64,000 bases of DNA from the NCBI GenBank assembly GCA_946122785.1, contig CAMGYJ010000010.1, positions 11,011,467 to 11,075,466 of the forward strand. The letters are read 5' to 3'. The translations under genes and the position numbers were made by a program. The notes below the pieces were generated by a model, which saw only the letters and a program-made list of their open reading frames with translations, did no database searches and had not been told where the DNA came from. Position 1 is the stretch's first letter. The number at the start of each line of letters is the position of its first letter. Below, piece after piece: positions 47,837-57,640 of this stretch. The stretch comes from Linum tenue. Taxonomy: Eukaryota; Streptophyta; Magnoliopsida; Malpighiales; Linaceae.

Positions 47837-50800
47837 TCAGCTCAGATCTTTGAGTCGTCGAACTCCAATTTCACGAACAAGTTTTACAAAGATTGTCGTT
47901 GGGAGTGACTTGGTGAATAAATCTGCTAGATTCTCACTTGAACGAACTTTTTGAACAATTATTTCACCACTCTTTTGAAGATCATGAGTGAAAAAGAACT
48001 TGGGTGGAATATGTTTTGTTCTATCTCCTTTAATATATCCTTCCTTTAATTGAGCAATGCATGCTGCATTATCTTCATACATGATCGTCGGGATCATTTT
48101 TCCTAGAGATAGTCCACACGATTCTCTGATGTGTCGAATTATAGATCTTAACCAAACACATTCACGACTTGCCTCGTGAATTGCTAGGATTTCAGCATGA
48201 TTGGATGATGTGGCTGTTATAGTTTGTTTTGTGGATCGCCACGAAATGGCTGTACCACCACAAGTGAACAAATATCCTGTCTGAGATCTACCATTGTGAG
48301 GATCTGAAAGATATCCTGCATCTGCATATCCCACTAAATCCATCTTCGATGCACTCGAATAGAACAAGCCCATATCTGTCGTTCCTCGAAGGTAACGGAG
48401 TAAATGTTTAACTCCATTCCAATGTCTTTTAGTGGGAGAAGAGCTATATCTTGCCAATATATTCACAGCAAACGATATATCGGGTCGTGTATGACTGGCT
48501 AGATACATTAATGCTCCTATCGCACTAAGATATGGCACTTCAGGGCCAAGCAGATCTTCATCACTTTCTCGAGGTCTAAATGGATCTCTTTTCACATCAA
48601 GTGATCTTACAACCATTGGATTACTCAACGGGTGTGATTTGTCCATATAAAATCTCTTAAGCACCTTTTCAACATATCCTTCTTGATGCACAAAAATACC
48701 ATCCTTCAAATGTTCAATCTGTAATCCAAGACAAAACTTTGTTCTTCCTAAATCTTTCATTTCAAACTCTTTCTTCAAGCAATCAACTGCTTTTGGAAGC
48801 TCTTCGGGAGTTCCAATGATGTTTATGTCATCAACATAAACTGATATTATAACAAACTCACTACCCGATCTCTTTAGAAAAACACATGGACAAATAGGGT
48901 CATTCTTGTATCCTTCTTTCATCAAATATTCACTGAGACGATTGTACCACATTCGTCCAGATTGTTTCAATCCATACAAGGATTTGTTCAATTTGATAGA
49001 AAATTTTTCTCGAGAATGTGTTTTGTTTGCTTCTGGCAAAGTGAATCCTTCAGGGAGTTTCATATATATATCATTCTCAAGTGATCCATACAAATAGGCT
49101 GTCACAACATCCATTAGACGCAGATCTAGTCCTTCTCGGACTGCTAGACTGATCAAGTATCGAAACGTAGTTGCATCCACCACAGGGGAGTATGTCTCCT
49201 CATAATCAATGCCAGGTCTCTGTGAGAATCCTTGTGCGACAAGACGTGCTTTATATCTCACGACTTCACCCTTTTCATTTCTTTTCCGCACAAAAACCCA
49301 TTTGTATCCCACTGGCTTTACGTTTTCTGGTGTAAGGACTACCGGTCCAAAAACCTTTCGCTTTGAAAGCGAGTTTAATTCCGCCTCAATGGCCTCTTTC
49401 CACTTTGGCCAATCATCTCTTGATTTGCATTCATCAATAGATCTTGGTTCATGATCCTCATTTTCATTCATCACACTCAACGCTGCAGCGTAAGCAAAAA
49501 CATCGTCGACGATTATTTTACTTCGGTTCCAACATTTTCCATCCAAGACATAATTGATTGAGATCTCTTCATTATCAAAACTCTCAGGTACCTGATGTTC
49601 TTCGGGAACTACAATCTTAGTTATGCTTGGGGACTCTTCTTGAGCTTTCATATCCTCGATTTGATCAACTTGATTCATAGCTCCTTTTCTTTTTCGAGGA
49701 TTTTTATCCTTGGAACCTACTGGTCTACCACGCTTCATTCGTGGTTTAGATTCATTTGCAATTTTAGATTGTCCAACAGGGACATCAACTTTCACTGGAG
49801 CATTTACAGCTGGTATGTGTGACTTTGTCACTCTTTTCTGGTCAGTAAACGAATCCGGCAGTTGGTTTGCTAAACCTTGTAAATGAATTATCTTTTGAAC
49901 TTCCAGTTCACATTGTCTAGTACGAGGATCAAGGTGAGATAATGATAATTCATTCCAACAAATATCTTTTCCCAGCTGTTTGTTCTCACCCCCTAATGTT
50001 GGAAAAACTGATTCGTCAAAATGACAATCAGCAAAACGAGCAGTGAATAAATCTCCCGTCAAGGGTTCTAAGTATTTTATGATTGACGGAGACTCATATC
50101 CAACATAAATTCCCAACCTCCTTTGAGGACCCATCTTAACACGCTGTGGTGGAGCAATAGGGATGTAGACGGCACACCCAAATATTTTTAGATGGGAAAT
50201 ATTAGGTTCCTGACCAAAAACCATTTGCAAGGGGGAAATTTCATGATAACTTGTTGGCCTTATGCGAATTAATGTTGCCGCATGCAATATAGCATGTCCC
50301 CAACAAGAAATTGGCAAGCTTGTTTTCATAAGCAATGGTCTTGCAATAAGTTGCAAACGCTTAATGAATGATTCTGCAAGGCCATTTTGTGTATGAACAT
50401 GTGCTACAGGATGTTCAACATCAATCCCAGTGGACATACAATAGTCATTGAAAGTTTGTGAAGTAAATTCACCAGCATTATCTAGACGTATTTTCTTGAT
50501 TGGAAAATCAGGAAAATGTGCTCGTAGTCGTATCAATTGGGCAAGTAATCTAGCAAACGCCAGGTTGCGAGTTGATAGTAAGCACACATGTGACCATCTA
50601 GTTGATGCATCAACTAAAACCATAAAATATCTAAATGGTCCACATGATGGGTGAATTGGCCCGCATATATCACCTTGTATACGTTCTAAAAATGTGAGAG
50701 ATTCACTCCTTACTTTCACAGGTGATGGCCGTATAATCAACTTGCCACGAGAACATGCAACACATGGTACATCTTTAAACTGATAAATTTTGTGACCTTT

Positions 50801-51346
50801 CATTGGATGTCCACATGTATTGGCAATGATTTTCCGCATCATAATCAATCCGGGATGGCCTAACCGCTCATGCCAAACTATAAAATTATCAAGATTTGTA
50901 AACTTCTGGTTTACCACTGCATGTGTTTCAATTGTACTAATAAACGTGTAGTACAACCCAGAAGAAATAGCAGGCAATTTCTCCAATATGTATTTTTTAT
51001 CGGAGACCATATTTGTTATCATAATATACTCTTTATTCTCTTCTTCCTTTGTCTCAATATGATATCCATTTCGGCGAATATCTTTGTAACTCAATAAATT
51101 TCTTTGAGACTTTGAAGAGTATAAGGCTTCATTGATATACAACTTGGTTCCTTCTGGTAACAATACACTAGCTCTTCCGGAGCCTTCAATTAGATTTGTA
51201 CTTCCAGATATAGTACTAACATTTGCTTCTCGCATTTCAAGATGAGAAAAATATTTCTTATCCTTCAAGATTGTATGTGTCGATGCACTATCAATAAGAC
51301 ACACATCATGGTTTTTGATCTTGGTGCCAAGCATGGGAATATTCAT
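47837..51346 (-). CDS. Copia pol: protease, integrase, reverse transcriptase, RNase H
   Basis: The frame is open from ATG 51346 for 1169 residues. The aspartic protease motif DSASTH is near residue 19. The integrase zinc region has HERLGHPG (about 158) and CVAC (about 195). The integrase catalytic residues are Asp in GDICGP (about 225), Asp in RLDNAGEF (about 287) and Glu in GLAESF (about 324). The reverse transcriptase starts near GYKWVFVRK (about 690) and has the YVDDINII active site (about 836). RNase H has DAGYLSD (about 1007) and YEDNAACI further on. The C-terminus ends VRRLKDLS. Domain order protease-integrase-RT-RNase H defines Ty1/Copia. The ATG may not be a true start: a 262-nt segment separates it from gag, and a GT...AG excision would join the two in frame. 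No defect seen. Confidence 0.96.
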   Translation of the reverse strand: MNIPMLGTKIKNHDVCLIDSASTHTILKDKKYFSHLEMREANVSTISGSTNLIEGSGRASVLLPEGTKLYINEALYSSKSQRNLLSYKDIRRNGYHIETKEEENKEYIMITNMVSDKKYILEKLPAISSGLYYTFISTIETHAVVNQKFTNLDNFIVWHERLGHPGLIMMRKIIANTCGHPMKGHKIYQFKDVPCVACSRGKLIIRPSPVKVRSESLTFLERIQGDICGPIHPSCGPFRYFMVLVDASTRWSHVCLLSTRNLAFARLLAQLIRLRAHFPDFPIKKIRLDNAGEFTSQTFNDYCMSTGIDVEHPVAHVHTQNGLAESFIKRLQLIARPLLMKTSLPISCWGHAILHAATLIRIRPTSYHEISPLQMVFGQEPNISHLKIFGCAVYIPIAPPQRVKMGPQRRLGIYVGYESPSIIKYLEPLTGDLFTARFADCHFDESVFPTLGGENKQLGKDICWNELSLSHLDPRTRQCELEVQKIIHLQGLANQLPDSFTDQKRVTKSHIPAVNAPVKVDVPVGQSKIANESKPRMKRGRPVGSKDKNPRKRKGAMNQVDQIEDMKAQEESPSITKIVVPEEHQVPESFDNEEISINYVLDGKCWNRSKIIVDDVFAYAAALSVMNENEDHEPRSIDECKSRDDWPKWKEAIEAELNSLSKRKVFGPVVLTPENVKPVGYKWVFVRKRNEKGEVVRYKARLVAQGFSQRPGIDYEETYSPVVDATTFRYLISLAVREGLDLRLMDVVTAYLYGSLENDIYMKLPEGFTLPEANKTHSREKFSIKLNKSLYGLKQSGRMWYNRLSEYLMKEGYKNDPICPCVFLKRSGSEFVIISVYVDDINIIGTPEELPKAVDCLKKEFEMKDLGRTKFCLGLQIEHLKDGIFVHQEGYVEKVLKRFYMDKSHPLSNPMVVRSLDVKRDPFRPRESDEDLLGPEVPYLSAIGALMYLASHTRPDISFAVNILARYSSSPTKRHWNGVKHLLRYLRGTTDMGLFYSSASKMDLVGYADAGYLSDPHNGRSQTGYLFTCGGTAISWRSTKQTITATSSNHAEILAIHEASRECVWLRSIIRHIRESCGLSLGKMIPTIMYEDNAACIAQLKEGYIKGDRTKHIPPKFFFTHDLQKSGEIIVQKVRSSENLADLFTKSLPTTIFVKLVREIGVRRLKDLS

Positions 51347-51347
51347 T

Positions 51348-51609
51348 CTTCACAAAAGATAGAAAGTAAATCAATATAAGAAAATATCTCCAAATAAATA
51401 TAAAAATAATGACATGATTATAATAGATGAAATTTAACCACATAAGGATTATAAAGAGAAATTATATTAAACTGACAAATTAATAGGAAAAACACACTCA
51501 AGGAAAACGACAAAGAAAGTGAAATTTCAAATGGGAAACCTACATTTTTCACTTGTGAACAAAGCGACAACGAAATAGAAATTTCAAATAAAAATGCTAA
51601 GTTTTTCAC
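51348..51609 (-). other. Putative intron between gag and pol
   Basis: In element orientation this 262-nt segment begins GTGAAAAAC inside the last gag codon, overlapping the gag stop, and ends TTTTGTGAAG just before the pol ATG. It is T-rich, as plant introns are. Removing it would keep gag and pol in one frame; retaining it would stop translation at the gag end. Its first half contains a near-duplicate of about 55 bp, each beginning TTC(G/A)CAAGTGAAAAA, so two similar donor-like sites exist; only the first avoids the stop. The alternative is that pol is expressed from a separate start or not at all. Confidence 0.55.
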
Positions 51610-52667
51610 TTGCGAACATTTCCATCACCAATCAGGTGATCTATTTTTCCTTCTGGGTGGGCAAAGAAGTCTGACACATCTAGATGAGTAGCATCACTAT
51701 AGTCTTTTCCTGAATCATCTTCCTCAAAAATACAATTGGTTTCTATCTTCTTCCCTTTCAATGATTCTTGGTAGAGGTTAACCAAGTGTTTTGGCGTACG
51801 ACAGGTACGAGACCAATGACCTTTTCCACCACAACGGTAACACACATTTTCGACGTGTTTGTTACCATGAACACTTTGTTCCTTACTTCTTCTACCATCA
51901 TTTTTTCCACTTCTGGGGAAAAATGAGCCTTTGGAACTTTCACCACGGCCATTACCACGACCAAGATCTCGGCCACGGCCACGGCCTCGAGCATGACCAC
52001 GCCCACGTCCTCGTCCATGTCCACGTCCATGTATTTGCCCATAAGGATATTGGGTGAACGTCGCCGCATTCGCTTCTGGGAATGGGGCGGCACCAGTAGG
52101 ACGAGATTGGTGATTTTTCATTAGGAGCTCATTATTTTGTTCAGCAACAAGGAGACAAGAAATCAGCTCAGAATATTTCTTGAAACCTTTCTCACGGTAT
52201 TGCTGCTGCAGGAGCACATTGGATGCATGAAAAGTGGAGAATGTTTTTTCCAACATATCTTCATCAGTAATATTTTCTCCACATAACAGTAGTTGTGAGG
52301 TTATTTTGAATAGCTCTGAATTATAATCACTCACAGATTTAAAATCTTGTAACCTCAAATGCATCCAATCATAACGAGCCTTAGGAAGAATCACAGTTTT
52401 TTGGTGGTCATACCGCTCCTTCAAATTAGTCCACAAAACAAGTGGATCTTTGACCGTAAGATACTCATTCTTCAATCCCTCGTGGAGGTGATGTCGAATA
52501 AAGATCATTGCTTTAGCTTTGTCTTGATTTGATGCTTCATTGCCCTCTTTAATCGTGTCTCCAAGACCGTTGGCAGCTAAATGAATTTCAGCATCTAGCA
52601 CCCATGATAGGTAATTCTTTCCAGTGACATCAAGAGCCACAAACTCAAGCTTTGAAAGATTCGACAT
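51606..52667 (-). CDS. Copia gag (nucleocapsid/capsid protein)
   Basis: Gag forms the virus-like particle that packages element RNA. It is 353 residues, starting MSNLSKLEFVALDVTGKNYL, the usual N-terminal block where the first LxxxNYLxW motif meets the capsid. Middle parts carry the UBN2-type region (WTNLKERYD, LRLQDFKSVSDYN). Residues about 213-243 are a Gly/Arg/His repeat (GRGHGRGRGRGH and variants), suited to RNA binding. A CCHC zinc knuckle CYRCGGKGHWSRTC lies at about 276-289. The acidic C-terminus includes DVSDFFAHPEGKIDHLIGDG, a stretch that in related elements leads directly into protease. The leader from the 5' LTR to the start is about 330 nt. Confidence 0.95.
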   Translation of the reverse strand: MSNLSKLEFVALDVTGKNYLSWVLDAEIHLAANGLGDTIKEGNEASNQDKAKAMIFIRHHLHEGLKNEYLTVKDPLVLWTNLKERYDHQKTVILPKARYDWMHLRLQDFKSVSDYNSELFKITSQLLLCGENITDEDMLEKTFSTFHASNVLLQQQYREKGFKKYSELISCLLVAEQNNELLMKNHQSRPTGAAPFPEANAATFTQYPYGQIHGRGHGRGRGRGHARGRGRGRDLGRGNGRGESSKGSFFPRSGKNDGRRSKEQSVHGNKHVENVCYRCGGKGHWSRTCRTPKHLVNLYQESLKGKKIETNCIFEEDDSGKDYSDATHLDVSDFFAHPEGKIDHLIGDGNVRK

Positions 52668-52981
52668 ACTATCATAAAAATATACACAAATTAAAGTTAA
52701 AATTCAATAAATAAATATAGATTACTATCAAGACAAACGACTTATGTGACCCATGATATATCAATTTGATATTTTTACAAATATATAAATAAATTCGAAT
52801 TTCACAAATAAAAAATATATTAAGAAAGAAATTATACCTTTGCATTCTCAAACAAAGATTTCATGTGTTGATTAATAAAAGAAATTATGTAAATTGAAAT
52901 AGGACAATAAAAAAAACAATTTGGGATATCGACATACCTTGAGCAGAACAAATATGGATTTAAGCTTTTCAAAAGGAAGAG

Positions 52982-52997
52982 TCTGGTGCTGATAACG
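52982..52997 (-). promoter_or_regulatory. Primer-binding site region
   Basis: Directly after the 5' LTR end (CATAACA) the element reads CGTTATCAGCACC. This matches the ACACGTTATCAGCAC word seen at this place in a group of plant Copia elements, where a tRNA or half-tRNA primes minus-strand synthesis. The exact tRNA was not verified. Confidence 0.65.
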
Positions 52998-53264
52998 TGT
53001 TATGAAACTAATGGAAATGTAAGCAACTATAAGAGAAGATTGGAGGAGGAAAGACACAAGAGAAGTGAGGGGAATAGTTCTTCTTATTCATACTCCATTT
53101 GTGATACAATAGTGTGCTCTATTTATAGGCACCCTTTGGTAACCATTACATCAATGCATATGAATTAGAGATAATAATATAGGAATGGGAGTTACATGTA
53201 ACTCCCAAGTGAGCATCTAATGTGGTAGGCCATTGGTCATCCAAATATAAATATTTACATAATA
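52998..53264 (-). repeat. Copia 5' LTR
   Basis: This 267-bp copy is identical to the 3' LTR by direct reading. It carries the promoter for element RNA. Contains CATGTAACTCCC with an inverted GGGAGTTACATG (a 12-bp palindrome) upstream of the TATA box. Confidence 0.95.
53120..53127 (-). promoter_or_regulatory. LTR TATA box
   Basis: TATAAATA on the minus strand, followed by GAGCACAC. It lies about mid-LTR, the expected place for the U3 promoter of a Copia element. The same word is in the 3' LTR at 47549-47556. Confidence 0.75.
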
Positions 53265-53269
53265 ATAAT

Positions 53270-54016
53270 CTATTATCTCTCTAATTTTTGTATTCTCCAT
53301 GAGATCTTTTTCAATTATTATCATAGCTATTTCATTAAGTTTTTTTGTATGATTTTTTAATACAAATAGGATTTTTGAAACACAAACAATACTTTAACAA
53401 TCAATATACATGTCTAGCGTAATATAGATTAGAATATTAACCAATAACTAACTTTAATATTAATTCATACAATTAAACTCTTCATCATACTCTTAATCAA
53501 TTAATCATACACTAGAAATACAACCTACATTATACTAACGAATTGACTAACGGATCTAGGTGGAGGCCCTTAATATTCGGAGGGCTTGTGCCGAAGGGCC
53601 AGCTGGCACACCCTCTTGGCCAGCTCTAACTAATACACATCAAAGTGGAAACTTCGTCTAAAAATGGAGAAGAAGTATTGGAAAGTTGATAATGCTCATG
53701 TAATCTCGTGGCTTCTAGATTTTATCGATGTGCCTACTGGTTTGAGCTTGCGTCGTTTTGATAATGCTAGCTATATGTGGAAACACCTTTCTACTACTAA
53801 TTCTCAAGCTAACTCCACAAAGATTTATGTGATTTCCACGTGCATGATGAACGAGACTAGTCCTCGACCGAAACGATTGGGTTTTCATATTATTTCTTAA
53901 CCTCGACAACCCTCCTCACAATCATATGTATAGTTTTTCCTTCTTAACCCTACTTCTAGTCACACACCCGATACATGTGTACAAAAGTGGGCCTCTTAAC
54001 CGTGGCCCATAATCAC
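53270..54016. other. Right flank of intact Copia; 3' LTR-like DNA of the next relic
   Basis: There is no gene. On the minus strand, TTTGGGGGAGAT (a polypurine tract at about 54025-54036) is followed by TGTTGAGTGATTATGGGCC, the likely start of a 3' LTR at about 54022 running toward lower coordinates. Its other end is not resolved. The open frame at 53664-53900 (plus) lies in this LTR-like DNA and has no domain. Confidence 0.5.
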
Positions 54017-55730
54017 TCAACAATCTCCCCCAAATTTATGAAGGTCTCGCGTCATCAATTTGCCAACAAGAGAGTGACGACTAGCCGAGAGCGCCTTGGT
54101 CAGAATATTTGCAATCTGGTCGTCGGATGTAGCATGATGAAGACTAATTGTGCCATCTCGAACCATATCAGGAATGTAATGAAAGTGTATCTCAAAATGC
54201 TTGGTGAGATCATGAAGCACTGGATTAGCTACAATCTTAATAGCACTAGTATTGTCTACACTGCATAAGGCTCTCACAAGTAACACCAAGATCACCAAGC
54301 AACCGCACAAGCCACTCGAGCTCTAATGTAACATCAAACATGGCGTGGTACTCCGACTTTGTGGAGGACTTAGACACCCGATCCTGCTTTTTGCATCGCC
54401 AAGAAATGAATGAATCTCCAAGACAAACACACAAACTAGAAGTAGAGAGTCGAGTGTCAACACACCCAGTATAATCTGAATCAAAAAATGCATGTAACAC
54501 AAAAGGACATGACAAAGGAAGAAACAAACCAAATCTTTTAGTATCCTGTAAGTACCGTAGAAGACGATGAACGACCTCCAGGTGAGCCATACACTGAGTT
54601 GACTTGAACTGAATGACAACCTGAGTTGCATAGGCAATATTAGTGCGAGGGAAGTCAAATATATAAGACTGCCCACAATAATCCGATACTGATTCCCCCA
54701 TCCTCCAACAACTCCCCAGACTTGCGACCTAACTTCAAATTCATCTCCATGGGAGTGAATAGAGGAACACAATCACCAAAACGGGTAGACTCCAAAAGAT
54801 CTTTGATATACCACCGCTACCCAAGGAAGATACCACCGTGTGCGGTGGACATCAAGACCCAGAAAATAAGACAAAGTACTGAGCTCTTGAGGTTAAAAGA
54901 ATCATGTAGGCCACGAGTTGAGAAATACCAAGCTCATCATCTCCAGTAACATGTCATCAACGTAAAGTAACAGAATGACTATCCCACGAGGAGTAGAACG
55001 AGTGAATATGGAAGAATCATTCAGACTTTATTGAAAACCCAAATCCAATATTGTAGCATGAAACTTCTCAAACCAGGCACGAAGAGCCTACTTCAACCCA
55101 TAGAAAGAATGATGTAGTAAACACACCTAATCAGGGGTACCATAAGGATAACCCGTAGGACGCTCCATATACACCCTCTCGTTCATTTCCATATGAAGAA
55201 ATTCTTTCTTCACATCCAACTTATATAAGGGCCAATGGCGGATAGTTGCAACCTCCAGAAGCGAACGCACAATGAGCATTTTGTCCAAGGGAGTGAAGGT
55301 TTCCTCAAAATCCACTCCGTACTCCTGAGAAATATCCTAGGCAACCACACGAGCCTTGTGACGTTCAAGAGAGCCATTAGGATTTAACTTGAGAGTGTAA
55401 ACCCATCAAGAACCAACCACAGGAATCAAAGGAGGAGGACGAAGTACGAGATCCCAAGTATGGTTGCCATGAAGGCATCCATTTCAACATGCATAGCTCG
55501 ATCCTAGTTGGGATCACCCAGTGCCTACGAAGTGGGCCTCGGGAGGGACCGACATCAAGATAGACGAGGTCAATAGGAGCCGTGAAGTCATTATCATCAT
55601 CAGGGAAAGTGGGTGAACCAAGATAAGTATCAAACAGAGGAGAGGAAGATGAGGAGGAGTAGTACATGAGGCCTGATTGCTTGCATGATCGAGTTTTAAA
55701 TTTATAAGCCGATACACACTCTCTATTCAA
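54017..55730 (-). pseudogene. Ty1/Copia RT-RNase H relic
   Basis: The minus strand shows the linker and N-terminal RT region (55730-55377), then the RT block YKLDVKKEFLHMEMNERVYMERPTGY (55270-55140, normally QLDVKNAFLHGDLxExVYMxxPPGF). The YVDD part (about 55000-54900) is decayed. The RNase H core is at 54701-54246, with FFDSDYTGCVDTRLSTSSLCVCLGDSFISWRCKKQ and KSEYHAMF. The tail at 54310-54017 has NPVLHDLTKHFEIHFHYIPD and DQIANILTKAL. Frame changes and stops separate the parts. It is a different Copia family from the intact element next to it. The integrase and gag are absent, so it is truncated. Confidence 0.88.
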
Positions 55731-55739
55731 TCCTAACTA

Positions 55740-56328
55740 ATCCAAGCATAACCTAGCTAGGTTTGTAGTAAAGTGGCTTGGTCGTATCCCAAGGGAACCC
55801 TAAGCATACTGTTACTTCGCTCAGAACTACTATCTAATTGAATCAAAATTTTGGTGGAGAATCTTACCTAACCTACTCCTAAACAACCAACCAAGTGGTT
55901 GGAAGATCGCTAGAGATGAGACGGTTGCCTAGGGTCAAATCATCCTAGCTATGGTTGTCATGTAGGGTTAAGCAAATATGGTGAGTGAGCTCTTTTTCGT
56001 GGGTTTTCGTGATTATCCACACTCTTCCGCAGATGCCCTACCTACCCTATTGTCACCTCGGTATAGGCTCACGTATTTGGGGCTTTAAGAACGTAGCTAC
56101 TTTCAATGGGTACTACTCACCGTCCACACTGAGATTTCATCCCGAAATTTCATGATTTTAATTTGAGAATAGGTCATAAGCCTAAGAAATTTCGATGTAT
56201 AATGAAACCACAATCGAAGATCTGCGAAATATTTATTCTCCAATTAAATTATGTCGAGACAATTAATGCATCAAAATTAATAGGTTCCGGTCCAAAAATT
56301 TCTCCTAACAAGCGTCTCTTCACGTACT
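55740..56328. other. Non-coding, probably repeat-derived
   Basis: No coding was found. Sequence such as TGGCTTGGTCGTATCCCAAGGGAA and CACACTCTTCCGCAGATGCCCTA looks like non-coding retroelement DNA, and similar composition continues after the solo LTR at 56626. The solo LTR therefore seems to be inserted within this repeat. Confidence 0.35.
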
Positions 56329-56333
56329 CAACC

Positions 56334-56620
56334 TGTAACACCTTAGGCAAATCCCACATCGACAAAGCAGGGGAGAGATCCATGGTTCATAAGTAGGAAA
56401 CCGGCCTTAACTGACAAGACGCGTTTTGGCGTGTAATGGAGGAGTTCTTGTGAGAACTCCAAAGTTATCCAAAGTTAAATGTGCTCAGTGTGGAGTATAA
56501 CAAGGATGGATGACCTTATGGGAAGTCACCCTGAATTGTGCACCCCAAACCGAAAACCGTGCGAGTGTAGAGGCTCAAAGCGGACAATATCTTCGTCGAG
56601 AAAAGGTTCGGGATGTTACA
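56334..56620 (+). mobile_element. Solo LTR of Cassandra-type TRIM with 5S rRNA-like promoter
   Basis: The LTR begins TGTAACACC and ends GGGATGTTACA, 287 bp, with CAACC duplicated exactly outside (56329-56333 and 56621-56625). Inside, at about 56454-56546, the order of a 5S rRNA gene's internal promoter is visible. There is GTTAAATGTGCT (5S: GTTAAGCGTGCT), then AAGGATGGATGACC (5S: TAGGATGGGTGACC), GGGAAGTC (same) and TTGTGCACCCC (5S: GTTGCACCCC). Cassandra TRIMs are known for carrying 5S-derived RNA polymerase III promoters in their LTRs. Only one LTR is present, so the internal part was lost by LTR recombination. It is not a functional 5S gene, because the 5' third does not match. Confidence 0.9.
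56454..56546 (+). promoter_or_regulatory. 5S rRNA-like internal promoter (pol III)
   Basis: This region aligns by eye with the A/C-box and intermediate element of plant 5S rRNA, as detailed in the solo LTR entry. Several substitutions are present, so activity is uncertain. Confidence 0.75.
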
Positions 56621-56625
56621 CAACC

Positions 56626-57079
56626 CCTCCCCACCCCCACAAAGAAAATAAGATATTGTAGCTTCTGAGTTACACCTAAATCGGTTTAGCTCATAGGCAA
56701 TCATACACAAATCCATAAGCATGTTCCTCGATGAGTTCGATTCCTCGCTTTATCATTAATTAAATGAGAGATAGACCCAAGACTTTAAAATTCCATGATA
56801 ATAATTATTTGGTTAAGATAGAAGCTTCTAATCGTATCATGATTCATTTGTTGATGTCACAGAACCCATGCCATCATCATCATATTCGTAGGTCTGTAGC
56901 TTGATTCCTCTAGGATTCTAAAAACTATCGCAAATTCAAAAAGGAACAAAGGGTGTGTTGTTCGCGGACAAATGGAAGGCTACTCGATCCTTTTATCTTA
57001 AACAATTATATGATTTGGTAGCATTTCAATTTCCCCCTTTCTTGGTTGCTTAATGTGTTGGATTATCAATAATATATAG
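56626..57079. other. Non-coding, no recognisable feature
   Basis: The stretch begins with C-rich sequence, then becomes AT-rich. A tRNA-like pair of boxes near 56683-56755 was examined and rejected. Nothing else seen. Confidence 0.3.
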
Positions 57080-57640
57080 GATTTATTTCAGAAATACCAC
57101 CATTAAAAATAATTCCAAAAATATTATATTTTCCGGAAAATTTTCTAAAATACCATCATTTCATGAAAACCGCCACATGGGAAGGCGGTTTGTTGATGAA
57201 CCACGTGGTAAATAGGCAGTTTGTATTTTCAGCACAAACCGCACCCTCCGGGGGAGATTCTATGGCTGACCTAGATGAATACCGCATTTTAACACGGCGG
57301 TTCTTTATCGACAACAAAAATCGCTTCATTACCAGGTGGTTTAAGCTGACGACACACAAACCGCTTGGAAAGGGGGGCGGTGGTTAGTATGTAGTCACCA
57401 TCCCCTAACAGCTGATATGTCATCATGCAGGGGATGCAGACGTGGGGTTGCATGTCAAGTGAAAACCGCCTCCTCCCTCCCCCATCAGTTTTCAGTGGAC
57501 ATTTTGCTTATAAAAGGCAGCCCGGAAACCTCAACTCTTCACCCCTCTCCTTATTCTTCTTCAAATTTCTGTTTTGCACCCTACTTTTTTTTAGTTTTTG
57601 CGATTAACGTTACTCCGTAAGTTTGTTTTGTATTACTTTT
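57080..57640 (+). other. 5' end region of the second MULE
   Basis: AAATACCACCATTAAAAAT and a hairpin AAACCGCC/GGCGGTTT (57167-57191) are followed by more AAACCGC words (57236, 57358, 57462). Such repeated subterminal words directly before the transposase suggest this is the element's 5' terminal region. The matching 3' end is probably beyond 64000. Confidence 0.5.

Larger units (their letters stand above)
47427..53264 (-). mobile_element. Intact Ty1/Copia retrotransposon
   Basis: The element is 5838 bp in minus orientation. The two 267-bp LTRs (52998-53264 is 5'; 47427-47693 is 3') read identical base for base. ATAAT is duplicated outside (47422-47426 and 53265-53269). A primer-binding site follows the 5' LTR and a purine tract precedes the 3' LTR. 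gag (353 residues) and pol (1169 residues) are both free of stops and contain all expected domains. Identical LTRs imply very recent insertion, so this is a candidate active element. By domain layout it resembles the Ale/Retrofit-type Copia lineages; that assignment is from memory and not tested. Confidence 0.97.

Noticed and set aside
51791..52057. His-rich open frame on the plus strand
   Set aside because: It is the antisense shadow of the Gly/Arg repeat in the Copia gag.
56454..56546. Functional 5S rRNA gene
   Set aside because: Only the internal promoter half matches, with substitutions, and it lies inside an LTR with target duplications.
56683..56755. tRNA-like A box (TAGCTCATAGG) and B box (GAGTTCGATTC)
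   Set aside because: Spacing is plausible, but the acceptor and T stems do not pair and the B box lacks the GG start; it is not a tRNA gene.
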